Assembly: GCA_002354335.1 (NCBI GenBank)
Contig: DELI01000034.1
Location: 1 to 60,771 of the forward strand
Reading direction: 5' to 3'
Source: Sphingobacterium sp. UBA2700
Lineage (GTDB): Bacteria; Bacteroidota; Bacteroidia; Sphingobacteriales; Sphingobacteriaceae
Length of the DNA: 60,771 bases
This document shows positions 44,123 to 52,909 of this stretch, one piece after another (position 1 is the first letter of the stretch; each line of letters opens with the position of its first letter). A program made the position numbers and the translations under genes. The notes below the pieces were generated by a model. The model was not told the DNA's origin, did no database searches, and saw only the letters and a list, made by a program, of their open reading frames with translations.

Positions 44123-45172
44123 ATGCGTCTACAGTTAATTTCTTTTTTCCTGCTTCTCACGCTTTCGTTGTTTGGCCAAACACCGGACTCCCTTCTATAT
44201 GAACAATATAAGAAGGATCGCGTGCGCTATGCTGAGTTTGAGAGTAAACATCGGAGTTTCGTTAAAGGGAAGTTTACGACCTTGTCTTTTCTTCATTGGG
44301 GAAATGCATCCGAGAACACATTCATTTGGCTTCATGGCAGTTTTTTAGATGCTTATGATTTCGAACCGTACGCAAATAAGTTAGTAGAGCTAGGCTATCA
44401 GGTTATCTCTGTTGATCATTATGGTCATGGGAAGACTGGGTTTCCAGACAGGGATTTAAGTTTCGAGGACTTTGCAGATGATTTGTCAGCATTGTTAGAC
44501 AGTTTGTCTGTTGAGAAAGCGGTCATTGGAGGGTTTTCTAGGGGCGGATATCTGGCTACTAGTTTTTTTAGTTTTTATCCGAATCGCGTTAAGGCGCTTG
44601 TATTGGAGGAAGGAGGTTCAGCGAAGTTCTATGGGCATTTCTATAAACAGAACAAACAAGAGCAGGGAAAGATATTGAGTGGATTTAACGTCCCTGAGGA
44701 TGTTAGAGAATTATATTTTGGCGAAACGGATACGGAGTTTGAACAGTACAAACAGCTGTATGAGCCGGGTGGCGCCGCCTCGCAATTCCAACTCTTAGGA
44801 TTGATCAAGAATAAGGGCGCAAAATACATTACTTATCAAGGACTGGATACTTACTACCAATTAAAAGATTCGTTGCAAGCAGCGCAAGCTTTGCTGGTAC
44901 CCGAGCGTATCTCTAGGTATGGGAGATCTATCGTAGAGCAGGAACCTTTGGAAATATATCGAAAACTGACAGTGCCGCTTTTATTATTAGAGGCGACTAG
45001 ACAACCCGATGCCTTCCCGCAGGAGGAAGAAAACGAGCTATTGCAAAAGCGGCATCCGCAATGTATTACCCATGTGAAGTTTCCTAATGCTTCACATAAT
45101 ATTCACTATGAAAGTGCTGAGGACTTTATAGCGGTATTAATTCCTTTTCTTTCGGTAATTATTAAGAAATGA
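44123..45172 (+). CDS. exported alpha/beta hydrolase
   Basis: A 349-residue hydrolase with a signal peptide (1-19, LLTLSLFGQ). The oxyanion region WLHGSF (69-74), the nucleophile elbow G137-F-S139-R-G141 and a C-terminal NASHNIHYE with the likely catalytic His fit the fold; the acid is probably in the LLEATRQPD segment. It could be an esterase, lipase or peptidase; the sequence does not say which. It is divergent from the M48 peptidase gene with 83 bases between. Confidence 0.88.
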   Translation: MRLQLISFFLLLTLSLFGQTPDSLLYEQYKKDRVRYAEFESKHRSFVKGKFTTLSFLHWGNASENTFIWLHGSFLDAYDFEPYANKLVELGYQVISVDHYGHGKTGFPDRDLSFEDFADDLSALLDSLSVEKAVIGGFSRGGYLATSFFSFYPNRVKALVLEEGGSAKFYGHFYKQNKQEQGKILSGFNVPEDVRELYFGETDTEFEQYKQLYEPGGAASQFQLLGLIKNKGAKYITYQGLDTYYQLKDSLQAAQALLVPERISRYGRSIVEQEPLEIYRKLTVPLLLLEATRQPDAFPQEEENELLQKRHPQCITHVKFPNASHNIHYESAEDFIAVLIPFLSVIIKK

Positions 45173-45227
45173 TTTAGATATTTTATTTATTATTTTAATA
45201 ATTGAATAAAAATCGTGTGAATATAAC

Positions 45228-45235
45228 TATCTTTG
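45228..45235 (+). promoter_or_regulatory. -7 box upstream of the small membrane protein gene
   Basis: TATCTTTG matches TAnnTTTG; a TTG lies 23 bases upstream (45202-45204), longer than the usual 19-20. The start codon at 45304 is 68 bases downstream, leaving a leader of about 60 bases. Confidence 0.45.
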
Positions 45236-45303
45236 GGTGCTCAGAAGATTGAGGTGTCTACAAACCTTAATCCTTGTTAACCATATTATTAGAGGAAGAG
45301 AAT

Positions 45304-45822
45304 ATGAAATTAGTAGCGTTAAAGCCGTCTTCGATTATTGAATTGCTTTTCGTCGTGGCTATCTTACTAAACATTGCCAATTACCAGTTGATTCAACGTA
45401 CTTTGATTCCTCTTGAATGCGTTGCTTATTACTTCGTTATAGGAATATTTGTTTATTTACTCTTTTCATCTTTGTGTAAATTTCAGTGGATGGGCCGCTT
45501 TGAGCTGTTCATGTATTTCATCAGCATATTCGGAACCTACTTAACCTTTCTTTGTTTAATGGTGAATGTTTTGTTCTCCGGATCAAAAGTACAGGTCAAG
45601 AATTATAAGATGCAACGAATTACCAATAGGCTAGTCGGTCGAGATTTTCATACGCAAAGACAGCAAGTGGGGCTGGTCACTTTTGAGAATGGAAGAAACA
45701 AACGCGTTTATCATGAGCAAATCGTGGGAGCAGAGAATGAGATAATCGACTCTATAGCGGTGCATTTATCTGAGGGGCTCTTTAATTTTCCAATCATTCG
45801 AAAGATTGAAACCATCGATTAG
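45304..45822 (+). CDS. hypothetical membrane protein
   Basis: A 172-residue protein with three hydrophobic segments (about 10-29 IIELLFVVAILLNIANYQL; 40-60 YYFVIGIFVYLLFSSL; 70-97 MYFISIFGTYLTFLCLMVNVLF, quoted in part) and a basic soluble C-terminal half (about 100-172). The ATG at 45304 has AGAGGAAGAG before it and is preferred to an upstream TTG. No family recognised. The C-terminal part faces the cytoplasm or periplasm depending on topology, which I cannot fix. Confidence 0.78.
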   Translation: MKLVALKPSSIIELLFVVAILLNIANYQLIQRTLIPLECVAYYFVIGIFVYLLFSSLCKFQWMGRFELFMYFISIFGTYLTFLCLMVNVLFSGSKVQVKNYKMQRITNRLVGRDFHTQRQQVGLVTFENGRNKRVYHEQIVGAENEIIDSIAVHLSEGLFNFPIIRKIETID

Positions 45823-45845
45823 TATTGATCTTGATAGAACTTCAT

Positions 45846-45942
45846 AAAAAAACTCCTAAAGCGGGGAGCTCTAGGAGTTTTAACTAACCAATTATTAACC
45901 TAAATTATGAAATTTAATAAGATAATATCAAGTTCTGTGCCG
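45846..45942 (-). ncRNA. candidate small RNA, copy C of a three-copy family
   Basis: On the minus strand, the conserved block (45881-45912, containing TAGGTTAATAATTGGTT) is followed by an intrinsic terminator: stem AAACTCCTAGAGC (45868-45880), loop TCCCC (45863-45867), complement with one G-U pair (45850-45862) and seven T residues. Upstream, CGGCAC (45942-45937), five bases and TTG lie before the block at nearly the same distance as in copy B. It is downstream of the efflux operon on the same strand, so here it could also end that operon. Confidence 0.62.
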
Positions 45943-46011
45943 AAGTTCTTTTGAATATTCCATTTAACATTTGTTAACAATTAAATGAAGATTCTCCGCT
46001 TTATTTAAATT

Positions 46012-47133
46012 TTAGATAGTCTTTTTGTATTTAATCAAAGCCCATGCGTTCAAAATGAGGGCGAAAATGATGATGATGACAAAATGCCATCGTATATCCA
46101 TTAGTCCACTCCCTTTTAGGACTAGCATTCTTGTCACGTCGATGAAATAGGTGACAGGACTGCAGTACGCGATCAGTTTTGCCCAATCGGGCATACTGTC
46201 AATTGGCGTGAATAAGCCGCTCATAAGCATAAAGATCATGATAAAGAAGAAGGCGACTGACATGGCTTGCTGTTGGGTATTGGCCATAGTGGATATCAAA
46301 AGTCCCATTCCGAGCAAGGCAATAAGGTAGATAGCTAAGAATAAATATAGCAGCAGTAAATTGTCGAGCGGCACAATACCATAAACCAAGCGTGCTATGA
46401 CGAAAAGTCCGACGCTAAAAATAAAGAGGCCAATAAACCAGAAAGGAATAAGCTTGCCCAGAATGAACTGATATTTTTTAATCGGTGTTACGTTTATTTG
46501 TTCTATTGTTCCCACTTCTTTCTCTTTGACGATGTTTAAAGCGCACATATAGGCGCATATCATCGTGACGAGTATGACTAAAATGGCAGGAACCATGAAC
46601 ATGTTATAGTTCAAGTGTGGGTTGTACCAAAACGAACTGCTAATCGATATCTGCCCGGGACTGATCTGCTCTGCAGAGGGTAGCCACTTAAAACGTATTT
46701 CTTGATTGAAATCCGTAAGGATCTGTCCAATGTAGGAACCACCTAAGCCGGCTTTTACTCCATTGATGGCATTGATCGCGACAAAGAGATCTTGCTTGTT
46801 TTCCCGAATCAGATTTCGTTCAAAGCCGATCGGGATTTCTATGATCAAGTCCGCTTGATCGGATTCGATCTGTTTCAAGGCATCCTTGTAGGAACTACCA
46901 TAGCCTACGGCTCGAAAGTACCCGGAGGATATGATTTTATGATACAACTGTTGCGACATAGTCGAGTGATCATGATCGACGAAGCTGATATTGATATTCT
47001 TTACTTCATAATCTGCAGCGAGTGGTAAGATCAGGAGCTGGATAATTGGCGCAATAAATATTAATGGTAACAATGCCTTATTCCTAAAGATTTGCTTAAA
47101 CTCCTTCTTGAGTAAAAATAGTAGGGTTCTCAT
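46012..47133 (-). CDS. ABC-2 type permease, YbhR-like
   Basis: A 373-residue inner membrane permease of the ABC-2 family: one helix near the N-terminus (about 20-40), a periplasmic domain (about 45-170) and five helices in the second half, with NIVKEKEVGTIEQINVTPIK between helices 2 and 3 and MSGLFTPIDSMPDWA before the last helix. It is the last gene of the efflux operon and overlaps the preceding permease gene by 4 bases. It pairs with that permease to form the membrane core of the exporter. Confidence 0.92.
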   Translation of the reverse strand: MRTLLFLLKKEFKQIFRNKALLPLIFIAPIIQLLILPLAADYEVKNINISFVDHDHSTMSQQLYHKIISSGYFRAVGYGSSYKDALKQIESDQADLIIEIPIGFERNLIRENKQDLFVAINAINGVKAGLGGSYIGQILTDFNQEIRFKWLPSAEQISPGQISISSSFWYNPHLNYNMFMVPAILVILVTMICAYMCALNIVKEKEVGTIEQINVTPIKKYQFILGKLIPFWFIGLFIFSVGLFVIARLVYGIVPLDNLLLLYLFLAIYLIALLGMGLLISTMANTQQQAMSVAFFFIMIFMLMSGLFTPIDSMPDWAKLIAYCSPVTYFIDVTRMLVLKGSGLMDIRWHFVIIIIFALILNAWALIKYKKTI

Positions 47134-48236
47134 TGCAGTCGAGTTTTGAATTTTTTAAAACTTAGAAATAAGAGCAGCAATGCCATGCCGAGTAGGATTA
47201 ACGTCTCTTTCCAAATCGCTGTTATGCCTAAGCCTTTGATTATAATAGACTTCACGATAATGTAGTACCACTTGGATGGGAGGAAATTACTGATGAGCTG
47301 CAAGGGAACTGGCATATTTTCGATAGGGAACATAAAGCCTGTGAACAACATCGTAGGAACAAGCATACCCATCATAGCGATCAGCATAGCAGCTTGCTGA
47401 TTTGCGGTGCTATTGGATATCAACAGTCCCAGCGCAAGCGCTGTAATGATTAGTAAGGTGCTTTCAGCTATCAGCAAGACTAAGTTGCCGTGTATAGGCA
47501 TGTCCAATAAAGTCACGCTTAACGTGAGGATAACAGCAAGATTGACGAGCGAAAGCGCAAGGTAGGGGACAGCCTTCGCGATAATCAGCAGGAACGGGTT
47601 TACCGGCGACACCAGCAGTATTTCCATCGTGCCTTGCTCTTTTTCTTTAACAATGGAAATGGATGTCATCAGCATGCAAACCAGCATGAGAACTAATGCC
47701 ATGACGCCAGGGACAAAGGTGGGAGCTCCTTTCAATTCCGGATTGTAAAGCATCCTGGTTTGCGGAATAATCTGTAGCGGAATATTCGAGCTTGCTAATA
47801 AGTCTTGCTGATAACTCATGATGATTGCATTAGCATATCCTTGGAGTGTACTTGCTGTGTTAGGATCGGAAGCATCAAATATGAATTGAATAGAGGCCTT
47901 CTTGAAGTGGGTTAGATCTTCTTCAAAATTAGAGGGAATGATCATTAACATCTTGATTTTTCCTTCCTGAAAGACTGCTTCTATTTGAGATGCTGAGGAT
48001 ATGCTGTTCTGCAGGCTGAAATACTGACTTGCAGCAAAACGGTTGATGATTTGTTGTGAAGTCTGGTCTTTCGCTTGATCGAATATGGCGATCTTCGCAT
48101 TTCGAATCTCGTTAGAAAGTGCGAATCCGAACAAAACAATCTGTATGATCGGCAATCCGAATAGCATGAGTAGGGTTTTGCTATCTCGGAAAACATGATA
48201 GAATTCCTTGCGGATGAATGTGATAAACTGATTCAT
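47130..48236 (-). CDS. ABC-2 type permease, YbhS-like
   Basis: A 368-residue ABC-2 permease with the same layout as its partner: N-terminal helix (about 20-41), periplasmic domain (about 43-170), five further helices, the cytoplasmic SIVKEKEQGTMEILLVSPV and the late GFMFPIENMPVPLQ. It begins 2 bases after the stop of the ATPase gene and overlaps the next permease gene by 4 bases (ATGA), so both permeases should be made in equal amounts. Confidence 0.93.
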   Translation of the reverse strand: MNQFITFIRKEFYHVFRDSKTLLMLFGLPIIQIVLFGFALSNEIRNAKIAIFDQAKDQTSQQIINRFAASQYFSLQNSISSASQIEAVFQEGKIKMLMIIPSNFEEDLTHFKKASIQFIFDASDPNTASTLQGYANAIIMSYQQDLLASSNIPLQIIPQTRMLYNPELKGAPTFVPGVMALVLMLVCMLMTSISIVKEKEQGTMEILLVSPVNPFLLIIAKAVPYLALSLVNLAVILTLSVTLLDMPIHGNLVLLIAESTLLIITALALGLLISNSTANQQAAMLIAMMGMLVPTMLFTGFMFPIENMPVPLQLISNFLPSKWYYIIVKSIIIKGLGITAIWKETLILLGMALLLLFLSFKKFKTRLQ

Positions 48237-48238
48237 GT

Positions 48239-48979
48239 TTAATCTCCTTTACGTTGTGCTCCGCGAGCTAGCTCGAAGAAAACTTCCTCCATTGAACTGG
48301 CGTTGAAACTCTTTTTGAGGTTGTCGGGCGTGTCTAATGCCTTAATGACACCATCGACCATGATAGATACGCGATGGCAATATTCCGCTTCGTCCATGTA
48401 ATGCGTCGTCACAAAGACGGTGATGCCACGGTCGGAAGCATCATAGATCAGATCCCAGAACTGTCGTCTAGTAACCGGATCTACACCTCCCGTAGGTTCG
48501 TCTAAGAATACAATTTCAGGATTATGGATCGTCGCAACAGAGAAGGCTAGCTTCTGCTTCCAGCCTAAAGGGAGTGTGCCGACAAGCTTTTTGGCTACAT
48601 CATTCAATCCTAAGTTGCTGATCAGCTGTGCACCGCGCTCTTTAATTGCTTTGTTGGACAGACCATAGATACCCGCAAAGAACTCGATGTTCTCAATTAC
48701 TGTCAGATCTTCATAAAGCGAGAACTTCTGACTCATATAGCCTATTCGTTGCTTAATGCGCTCAGTTTCTTTGTAAACATCAAAACCAGCAATACTTGCC
48801 TCTCCCGAAGAAGGGACCGAAAGACCGCATAGCATCTTCATAGCGGTGGTTTTACCAGCGCCATTTGCACCCAAGAAGCCGAATATCTCTCCTTTGTAGA
48901 CATCAAAAGTTATAGCATTTGTTGCGATGAAATCGCCAAATCGCTTGGTTAGCTTATTAGTGCTTATTACCTTTTCCAT
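48239..48979 (-). CDS. ABC transporter ATPase with degenerate signature motif
   Basis: A 246-residue nucleotide-binding subunit. Walker A GANGAGKTT (about 34-42) and Walker B IVFLDEPTGG are intact, and the His-switch is in VFVTTHYMDEAE. The ABC signature reads LPLGWKQ where LSGGQ is usual. E. coli YbhF carries two ATPase domains in one chain and its second domain has a similar LPLG-type signature, so this subunit matches the second half of a split YbhF. It follows the other ATPase gene by one base. Confidence 0.93.
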   Translation of the reverse strand: MEKVISTNKLTKRFGDFIATNAITFDVYKGEIFGFLGANGAGKTTAMKMLCGLSVPSSGEASIAGFDVYKETERIKQRIGYMSQKFSLYEDLTVIENIEFFAGIYGLSNKAIKERGAQLISNLGLNDVAKKLVGTLPLGWKQKLAFSVATIHNPEIVFLDEPTGGVDPVTRRQFWDLIYDASDRGITVFVTTHYMDEAEYCHRVSIMVDGVIKALDTPDNLKKSFNASSMEEVFFELARGAQRKGD

Positions 48980-48980
48980 A

Positions 48981-49895
48981 TTAATGCATTAGTCGAATAA
49001 AACAATCTTCTATCGTTGGCTCGATCTCTTTTAACGTTAGGTCATGATGCCCCTGCTGTTTCAGATAGCTTTCCAGCAAGGGATAGTCTAATGTTTTATT
49101 CTCTTTCCAGGTGATATGATGATACTCTCCAAAGGAATTGCAGGAGCTTACTTCCGGACAAGCACGTAGATCCCGAATCAGCTTAATCATATTATCTGAT
49201 TTAACGGCGTATAGCGGGCTAGGATAGGAGTCTCGTATGCCTTGAGGAGTATCAATCGAAAGAATGCTTCCGCTTTGCATCAGCGCGATACGTTCGCATA
49301 GGTTAGCTTCATCCATGTAGGGTGTAGAAACCAAGATGCTGATACCCTGTGACTTTAGATGCTTAAGCATATCCCAAAACTCTTTGCGAGAAACAGCATC
49401 GACGCCCGTCGTCGGTTCGTCTAAAAAGAGTACACGAGGTTTATGAATCAAGGCGCAACAAAGTGCCAGCTTCTGTTTCATTCCGCCGGAGAGCTTTCCT
49501 GCCCGACGATCTTTAAACGGTTCAATCTGCACGTAGATATCTTTTATCAGATCATAATGATCGGCAACCTTGTGTCCAAACACAGAGGCGAAGAAGGTCA
49601 GATTCTCCTCGACCGTTAAATCCTGATATAAAGAGAATTTGCCGGGCATATAGCCCACCTGCTTACGGATTTGCTTATAATCTTTGATGATATCCATGCC
49701 ATCAACAGTCGCTGTCCCCGAATCAGGAAGTAAGAGCGTGGTCAGGATTCGGAATAAGGTGGTTTTCCCGGCGCCGTCAGGACCTATCAATCCAAAGCGT
49801 TCGCCTTCCTTGACCTCAAAGCTTACCGAATTAACCGCCGTCAGTTCTCCCTTATTAAAGGTCTTATGGATCTTATCTAGAGTTACTGCAGACAT
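48981..49895 (-). CDS. ABC transporter ATPase
   Basis: A 304-residue nucleotide-binding subunit with complete motifs: Walker A GPDGAGKTT (about 38-46), signature LSGGMKQ, Walker B VLFLDEPTTGVD. The switch histidine position reads VSTPYMDEA, with Pro in place of the usual His (compare TTHYMDEAE in its partner). A C-terminal extension of about 80 residues follows the ATPase core. It corresponds to the first half of YbhF. The two ATPases are therefore complementary: one lacks a canonical signature, the other the switch His. Confidence 0.93.
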   Translation of the reverse strand: MSAVTLDKIHKTFNKGELTAVNSVSFEVKEGERFGLIGPDGAGKTTLFRILTTLLLPDSGTATVDGMDIIKDYKQIRKQVGYMPGKFSLYQDLTVEENLTFFASVFGHKVADHYDLIKDIYVQIEPFKDRRAGKLSGGMKQKLALCCALIHKPRVLFLDEPTTGVDAVSRKEFWDMLKHLKSQGISILVSTPYMDEANLCERIALMQSGSILSIDTPQGIRDSYPSPLYAVKSDNMIKLIRDLRACPEVSSCNSFGEYHHITWKENKTLDYPLLESYLKQQGHHDLTLKEIEPTIEDCFIRLMH

Positions 49896-49896
49896 G

Positions 49897-50805
49897 TTAC
49901 TTCAACTTTATCTCACCATACATCCCGATCTTGTAGTTACCATCGTTCTTCACCAGGACCTTAACGGCATAAACCTGATTAGTCCGTTCGTTTTTGGTTT
50001 GTATAGTCTTTGGCGTAAATTCTGCTTTGTCGTTTATCCAAGTAATGGTTCCCTGAGTTTCCTTGAAGGCGCCATTGCCGTCATCCGTAAATACCTTAAC
50101 CTGCTGATTGAGTTTGATTAAAGGAAGTTGATCACCACTGATATAAACTCGTAGTATCAGGCTCGAGAGGTCGGCAATCTTATATAGCGGTTTACCAATA
50201 CTTGCCATCTCATTTGCTTCGGCGTATTTCGTTAATACGGTACCAGCAATAGGATTAACAATCTTGCTTTTCTGAAGCTGATCCTCAATCTGAAGCATCT
50301 GAACTTCGATTGGCTGCACGTCTTTGTCTATACTAGACACAGAAAGGTCCAATGTAGATCGCTGTGCTGCAATCTGCTTACTGATTAAATCAATCTGCGC
50401 ATTGATGTCGTCTAATTGCTTTGCCGGAACGGCATCATCTTTTAATAGATTTTGTATCCTGCCGCGCTCGCGTTGGGCAGTATGGAGTTGAGATTGTAGA
50501 GCAGCTAGCTGTGTATTTACGCTGGGTTTCTTCCCCAATACTGCCTTAGCCTGACTTTCAAGCTGTCTTTTCTTTAGATACAATTGCACGCTGTCAATAT
50601 AGCCTACAAGTTGTCCGGCCGCCAATTGTTGGCCTTCTTGTATGTCAAATGTCTTCAGTGTTCCGTTAGCTTCTGCGGAAATAATTGTTTCGACAGCTTC
50701 GAATGTTCCGGTGGCATCAAACTCGGGCTCTTTCTTTTTACAAGATGAAAAGAGGAGGAAGCCGATTAGGCAGCTGATCATTAGTGGAGTATGTGTACTT
50801 TTCAT
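49897..50805 (-). CDS. HlyD-family membrane fusion lipoprotein, YbhG-like
   Basis: A 302-residue periplasmic adaptor with a lipobox ending at C22 (LLFSSC). The first barrel-sandwich strand set (ANGTLKTFDIQEGQQLAAGQ, about 51-70) is followed by a helical hairpin (about 75-185) and the second half of the lipoyl domain (KIVNPIAGTVLTKYAEANEM). It connects the ABC core to the TolC-type channel encoded directly upstream (7 bases apart). Confidence 0.92.
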   Translation of the reverse strand: MKSTHTPLMISCLIGFLLFSSCKKKEPEFDATGTFEAVETIISAEANGTLKTFDIQEGQQLAAGQLVGYIDSVQLYLKKRQLESQAKAVLGKKPSVNTQLAALQSQLHTAQRERGRIQNLLKDDAVPAKQLDDINAQIDLISKQIAAQRSTLDLSVSSIDKDVQPIEVQMLQIEDQLQKSKIVNPIAGTVLTKYAEANEMASIGKPLYKIADLSSLILRVYISGDQLPLIKLNQQVKVFTDDGNGAFKETQGTITWINDKAEFTPKTIQTKNERTNQVYAVKVLVKNDGNYKIGMYGEIKLK

Positions 50806-50812
50806 AAGTTCT

Positions 50813-52093
50813 TTAATTGCCTATGGTTATTTTTTGATTGTATTGAGATAGTTGGAGCTGTATCTGATGCAGCACCATGTTCTGACGCGCTTGGTCTTCT
50901 TCCGTCACTGCCGTCATGTAGTCATAGGTACTTGCCACACCGTTCTTTAATTGTGCAGCAGTTGCCTTCTTTACCAACTCGCGTAATTGGACAATCTCAT
51001 TGTCCGTATCGATCAGCTTTTGATATTTATTCGTTTCTGCTTTTTGTTGCAAGAGCGTTAAGTCGACGTTGAAGAGAAAGGTCTCTCTTTGTTTTTCCAA
51101 CAACTGTCTGCTGATATCAATATTCTTTTTATTGTTCTTATAGGTGTACAAGCTAGATAGGTTCCAGTTTAGGCGCAGTCCTGCAATGTAGAATCCCTGC
51201 ATATCAGGATTAAGCATATTAAGTCCGGGTCTGCCTACGCCGCCCTGCACGAAAGCACTAAATCGAGGCAAACTCCTATTGTATAATAACTGATTTTGAA
51301 TTGCAATAGCATCTTCCTGATTCTGAAACAATGATAACTCAGGACGATTGATCGCGTTATCTTCTATAGATCCAGATGGTGCAATAAGTTCGACATCCGC
51401 AGATAGCGGCTTTCCGATAAAATAAGCCAGCATCTGTAGATAAGCCTTTTTAGCTGCTCGTTGTTCGGTTTCCCGTTGTTGGACCTTAAGGAGCTCAGCC
51501 TGTAACTTACTGAGGTTACTTCGGGTTGAAGTACCATTTCTTACCGCCGATTCAATCTGTTGTATACCATTTTCTATGTCAGACTTCATCAGGTTAGTTT
51601 GTTTTATTTGAGCATCAACCAACAGAATACCAAAGAAAAGCTGTGTTATTTGGTCGCGGAGTTTGTATAGTTCCACTTCAATCTTCTGTGATTCGACCTT
51701 ATTATTTGCTTCTATCAACCTATGCTGATCCTTGATAAGAAACATATCCGTTAAAGCTTGATTCACTTCTGCATAGGCTTTGTATTGATCCTTAGAAAGG
51801 CTTGGGATACTCATCGAAGGGATAGCAATAGGCAACTTAGTCACATCTGACTGATAAGTAGCTGAGCCATTGATGGAGACTTGCGGGAGGTATGCCTTGT
51901 TGGCATTATCTATCGAAAAATCTTTAGATTGCTGTAGTAGTCCCAATTGATTAATCAATGGAAAGTTTCGCTTGGCCATTTCAAAGCAGGAATCTATTTG
52001 TAAACGGCGTATTTCTTGAGCAAGGACTGTGGATGACACAAAACTCAGCATTGCTGCGATGCTAAGTGATCTTAATGCAATTATTCGATTCAT
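50813..52093 (-). CDS. TolC-family outer membrane efflux channel
   Basis: A 426-residue exported channel protein (signal peptide 1-25, ends TVLAQ) with the two long helical repeats of the family (LRDQITQLFFGILLVDAQIK; VDLTLLQQKAETNKYQKLI). It is the first structural gene of the efflux operon. A near-palindrome that also occurs in front of tetR lies 13-30 bases before its start codon, so the repressor probably binds here as well. The gap to tetR is 50 bases. Confidence 0.92.
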   Translation of the reverse strand: MNRIIALRSLSIAAMLSFVSSTVLAQEIRRLQIDSCFEMAKRNFPLINQLGLLQQSKDFSIDNANKAYLPQVSINGSATYQSDVTKLPIAIPSMSIPSLSKDQYKAYAEVNQALTDMFLIKDQHRLIEANNKVESQKIEVELYKLRDQITQLFFGILLVDAQIKQTNLMKSDIENGIQQIESAVRNGTSTRSNLSKLQAELLKVQQRETEQRAAKKAYLQMLAYFIGKPLSADVELIAPSGSIEDNAINRPELSLFQNQEDAIAIQNQLLYNRSLPRFSAFVQGGVGRPGLNMLNPDMQGFYIAGLRLNWNLSSLYTYKNNKKNIDISRQLLEKQRETFLFNVDLTLLQQKAETNKYQKLIDTDNEIVQLRELVKKATAAQLKNGVASTYDYMTAVTEEDQARQNMVLHQIQLQLSQYNQKITIGN

Positions 52094-52105
52094 TGTTTAT
52101 AATTG

Positions 52106-52123
52106 TTTAATCATTTGATTAAA
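52106..52123. promoter_or_regulatory. TetR operator candidate 1 (upstream of tolC)
   Basis: TTTAATCATTTGATTAAA has perfect 8-base half-sites (TTTAATCA/TGATTAAA) around TT. The 18-base string TTAATCATTTGATTAAAT occurs identically at 52833-52850. Its place between tetR and the tolC start fits a repressor site. Confidence 0.75.
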
Positions 52124-52143
52124 TAAAGTGCAAAAGAAAAGAC

Positions 52144-52773
52144 CTAGGGTCTAATCATATTTTTTACCCACTGCGGGATTAAAGCTTTCCTTTCATTCAT
52201 CATGTCTTGGAATTGTTTCTCTTTAGTTCCTGTGACATTTTCGAAAATAGGCTTCGCGATGAAAGGGAAGATGATAAAACCCATGAGGTTCAATAATAAC
52301 TGTAAAGGATTCACATCGCTAATCTCATTGCGCTCTTTTTTCTCTAGAAATTGCTTATAAAATACCGACTGCAAGACCATGTTCTTAATTGGGATTTTAT
52401 TAGCAAAGCTCTCCGGATTGTTTCGTACAGCGGATATAATAAACAGCGGAATATCAGGCTCATTGCTAAGGAAATCAATGTATCGACTTGCTAATGCCTC
52501 TATTTTTTCTTCGAAACTACTGCTCTCATCATGGAAAACAATCCCTAAGGTGTTCATAAAATTAAAGAGTGTTTCAAAGCTGATGATCTCAAACAATTTC
52601 TCTTTACTTTTGAAGTAATAATTCAGCAGCGCTAAATTCAGTCCGGCTTCCTCCGCAATGTCGCGCGTCCTGGTCGCGGCATAGCCTTTCTGGTGGAACA
52701 CCTTACGGGCGGCTTCCTTAATAATACTTTCTGTCGAGCTATCTAATTCTTTCTTCGGTCTACCTTTTGCCAT
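52144..52773 (-). CDS. TetR/AcrR-family transcriptional repressor, CecR-like
   Basis: A 209-residue regulator. The DNA-binding helix-turn-helix is at about 15-60 (KEAARKVFHQKGYAATRTRD, then IAEEAGLNLALLNYYFKSKE), and the rest is a helical ligand-binding domain. Its position directly ahead of TolC, HlyD, two ATPases and two permeases corresponds to CecR with YbhGFSR in E. coli. The likely operator lies both in front of this gene and in front of tolC, so it should repress itself and the pump. Ligand unknown. Confidence 0.93.
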   Translation of the reverse strand: MAKGRPKKELDSSTESIIKEAARKVFHQKGYAATRTRDIAEEAGLNLALLNYYFKSKEKLFEIISFETLFNFMNTLGIVFHDESSSFEEKIEALASRYIDFLSNEPDIPLFIISAVRNNPESFANKIPIKNMVLQSVFYKQFLEKKERNEISDVNPLQLLLNLMGFIIFPFIAKPIFENVTGTKEKQFQDMMNERKALIPQWVKNMIRP

Positions 52774-52795
52774 GCTGATTTCTCTAGTTGAATAG

Positions 52796-52825
52796 TAAAG
52801 GTAAGACAGCCGGTTTATATTTCAA
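52796..52825 (-). promoter_or_regulatory. promoter of the tetR-efflux operon
   Basis: On the minus strand TTG (52823-52825), a 19-base spacer and TACCTTTA (52796-52803; consensus TAnnTTTG with one change). The start codon of tetR is 22 bases downstream. The operator at 52833-52848 lies 7 bases upstream of the -33 element. Confidence 0.6.
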
Positions 52826-52832
52826 AATTTAA

Positions 52833-52850
52833 TTAATCATTTGATTAAAT
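52833..52850. promoter_or_regulatory. TetR operator candidate 2 (upstream of tetR)
   Basis: TTAATCATTTGATTAAAT, identical over 18 bases to the site in front of tolC; half-sites TTAATCA/TGATTAA with spacer TT at 52833-52848. Confidence 0.75.
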
Positions 52851-52858
52851 ATATAAGC

Positions 52859-52896
52859 GAAGAAAGGGAAAACACTATAGCGTTTTCCCTTTCTTC
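52859..52896. terminator. hairpin downstream of the pirin gene
   Basis: A perfect 15-bp stem (GAAGAAAGGGAAAAC at 52859-52873, complement at 52882-52896, 8-base loop), 14 bases after the pirin stop. The T-run on the minus side is weak (TTTCTTC), so termination is likely but not certain. Confidence 0.6.
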
Positions 52897-52909
52897 TTTA
52901 TTGAAAACT

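Noticed and set aside
49684..50121. A 145-codon open frame on the plus strand across the junction of the ATPase and HlyD genes
   Set aside because: It crosses two well-supported genes on the other strand and has no recognisable protein features.
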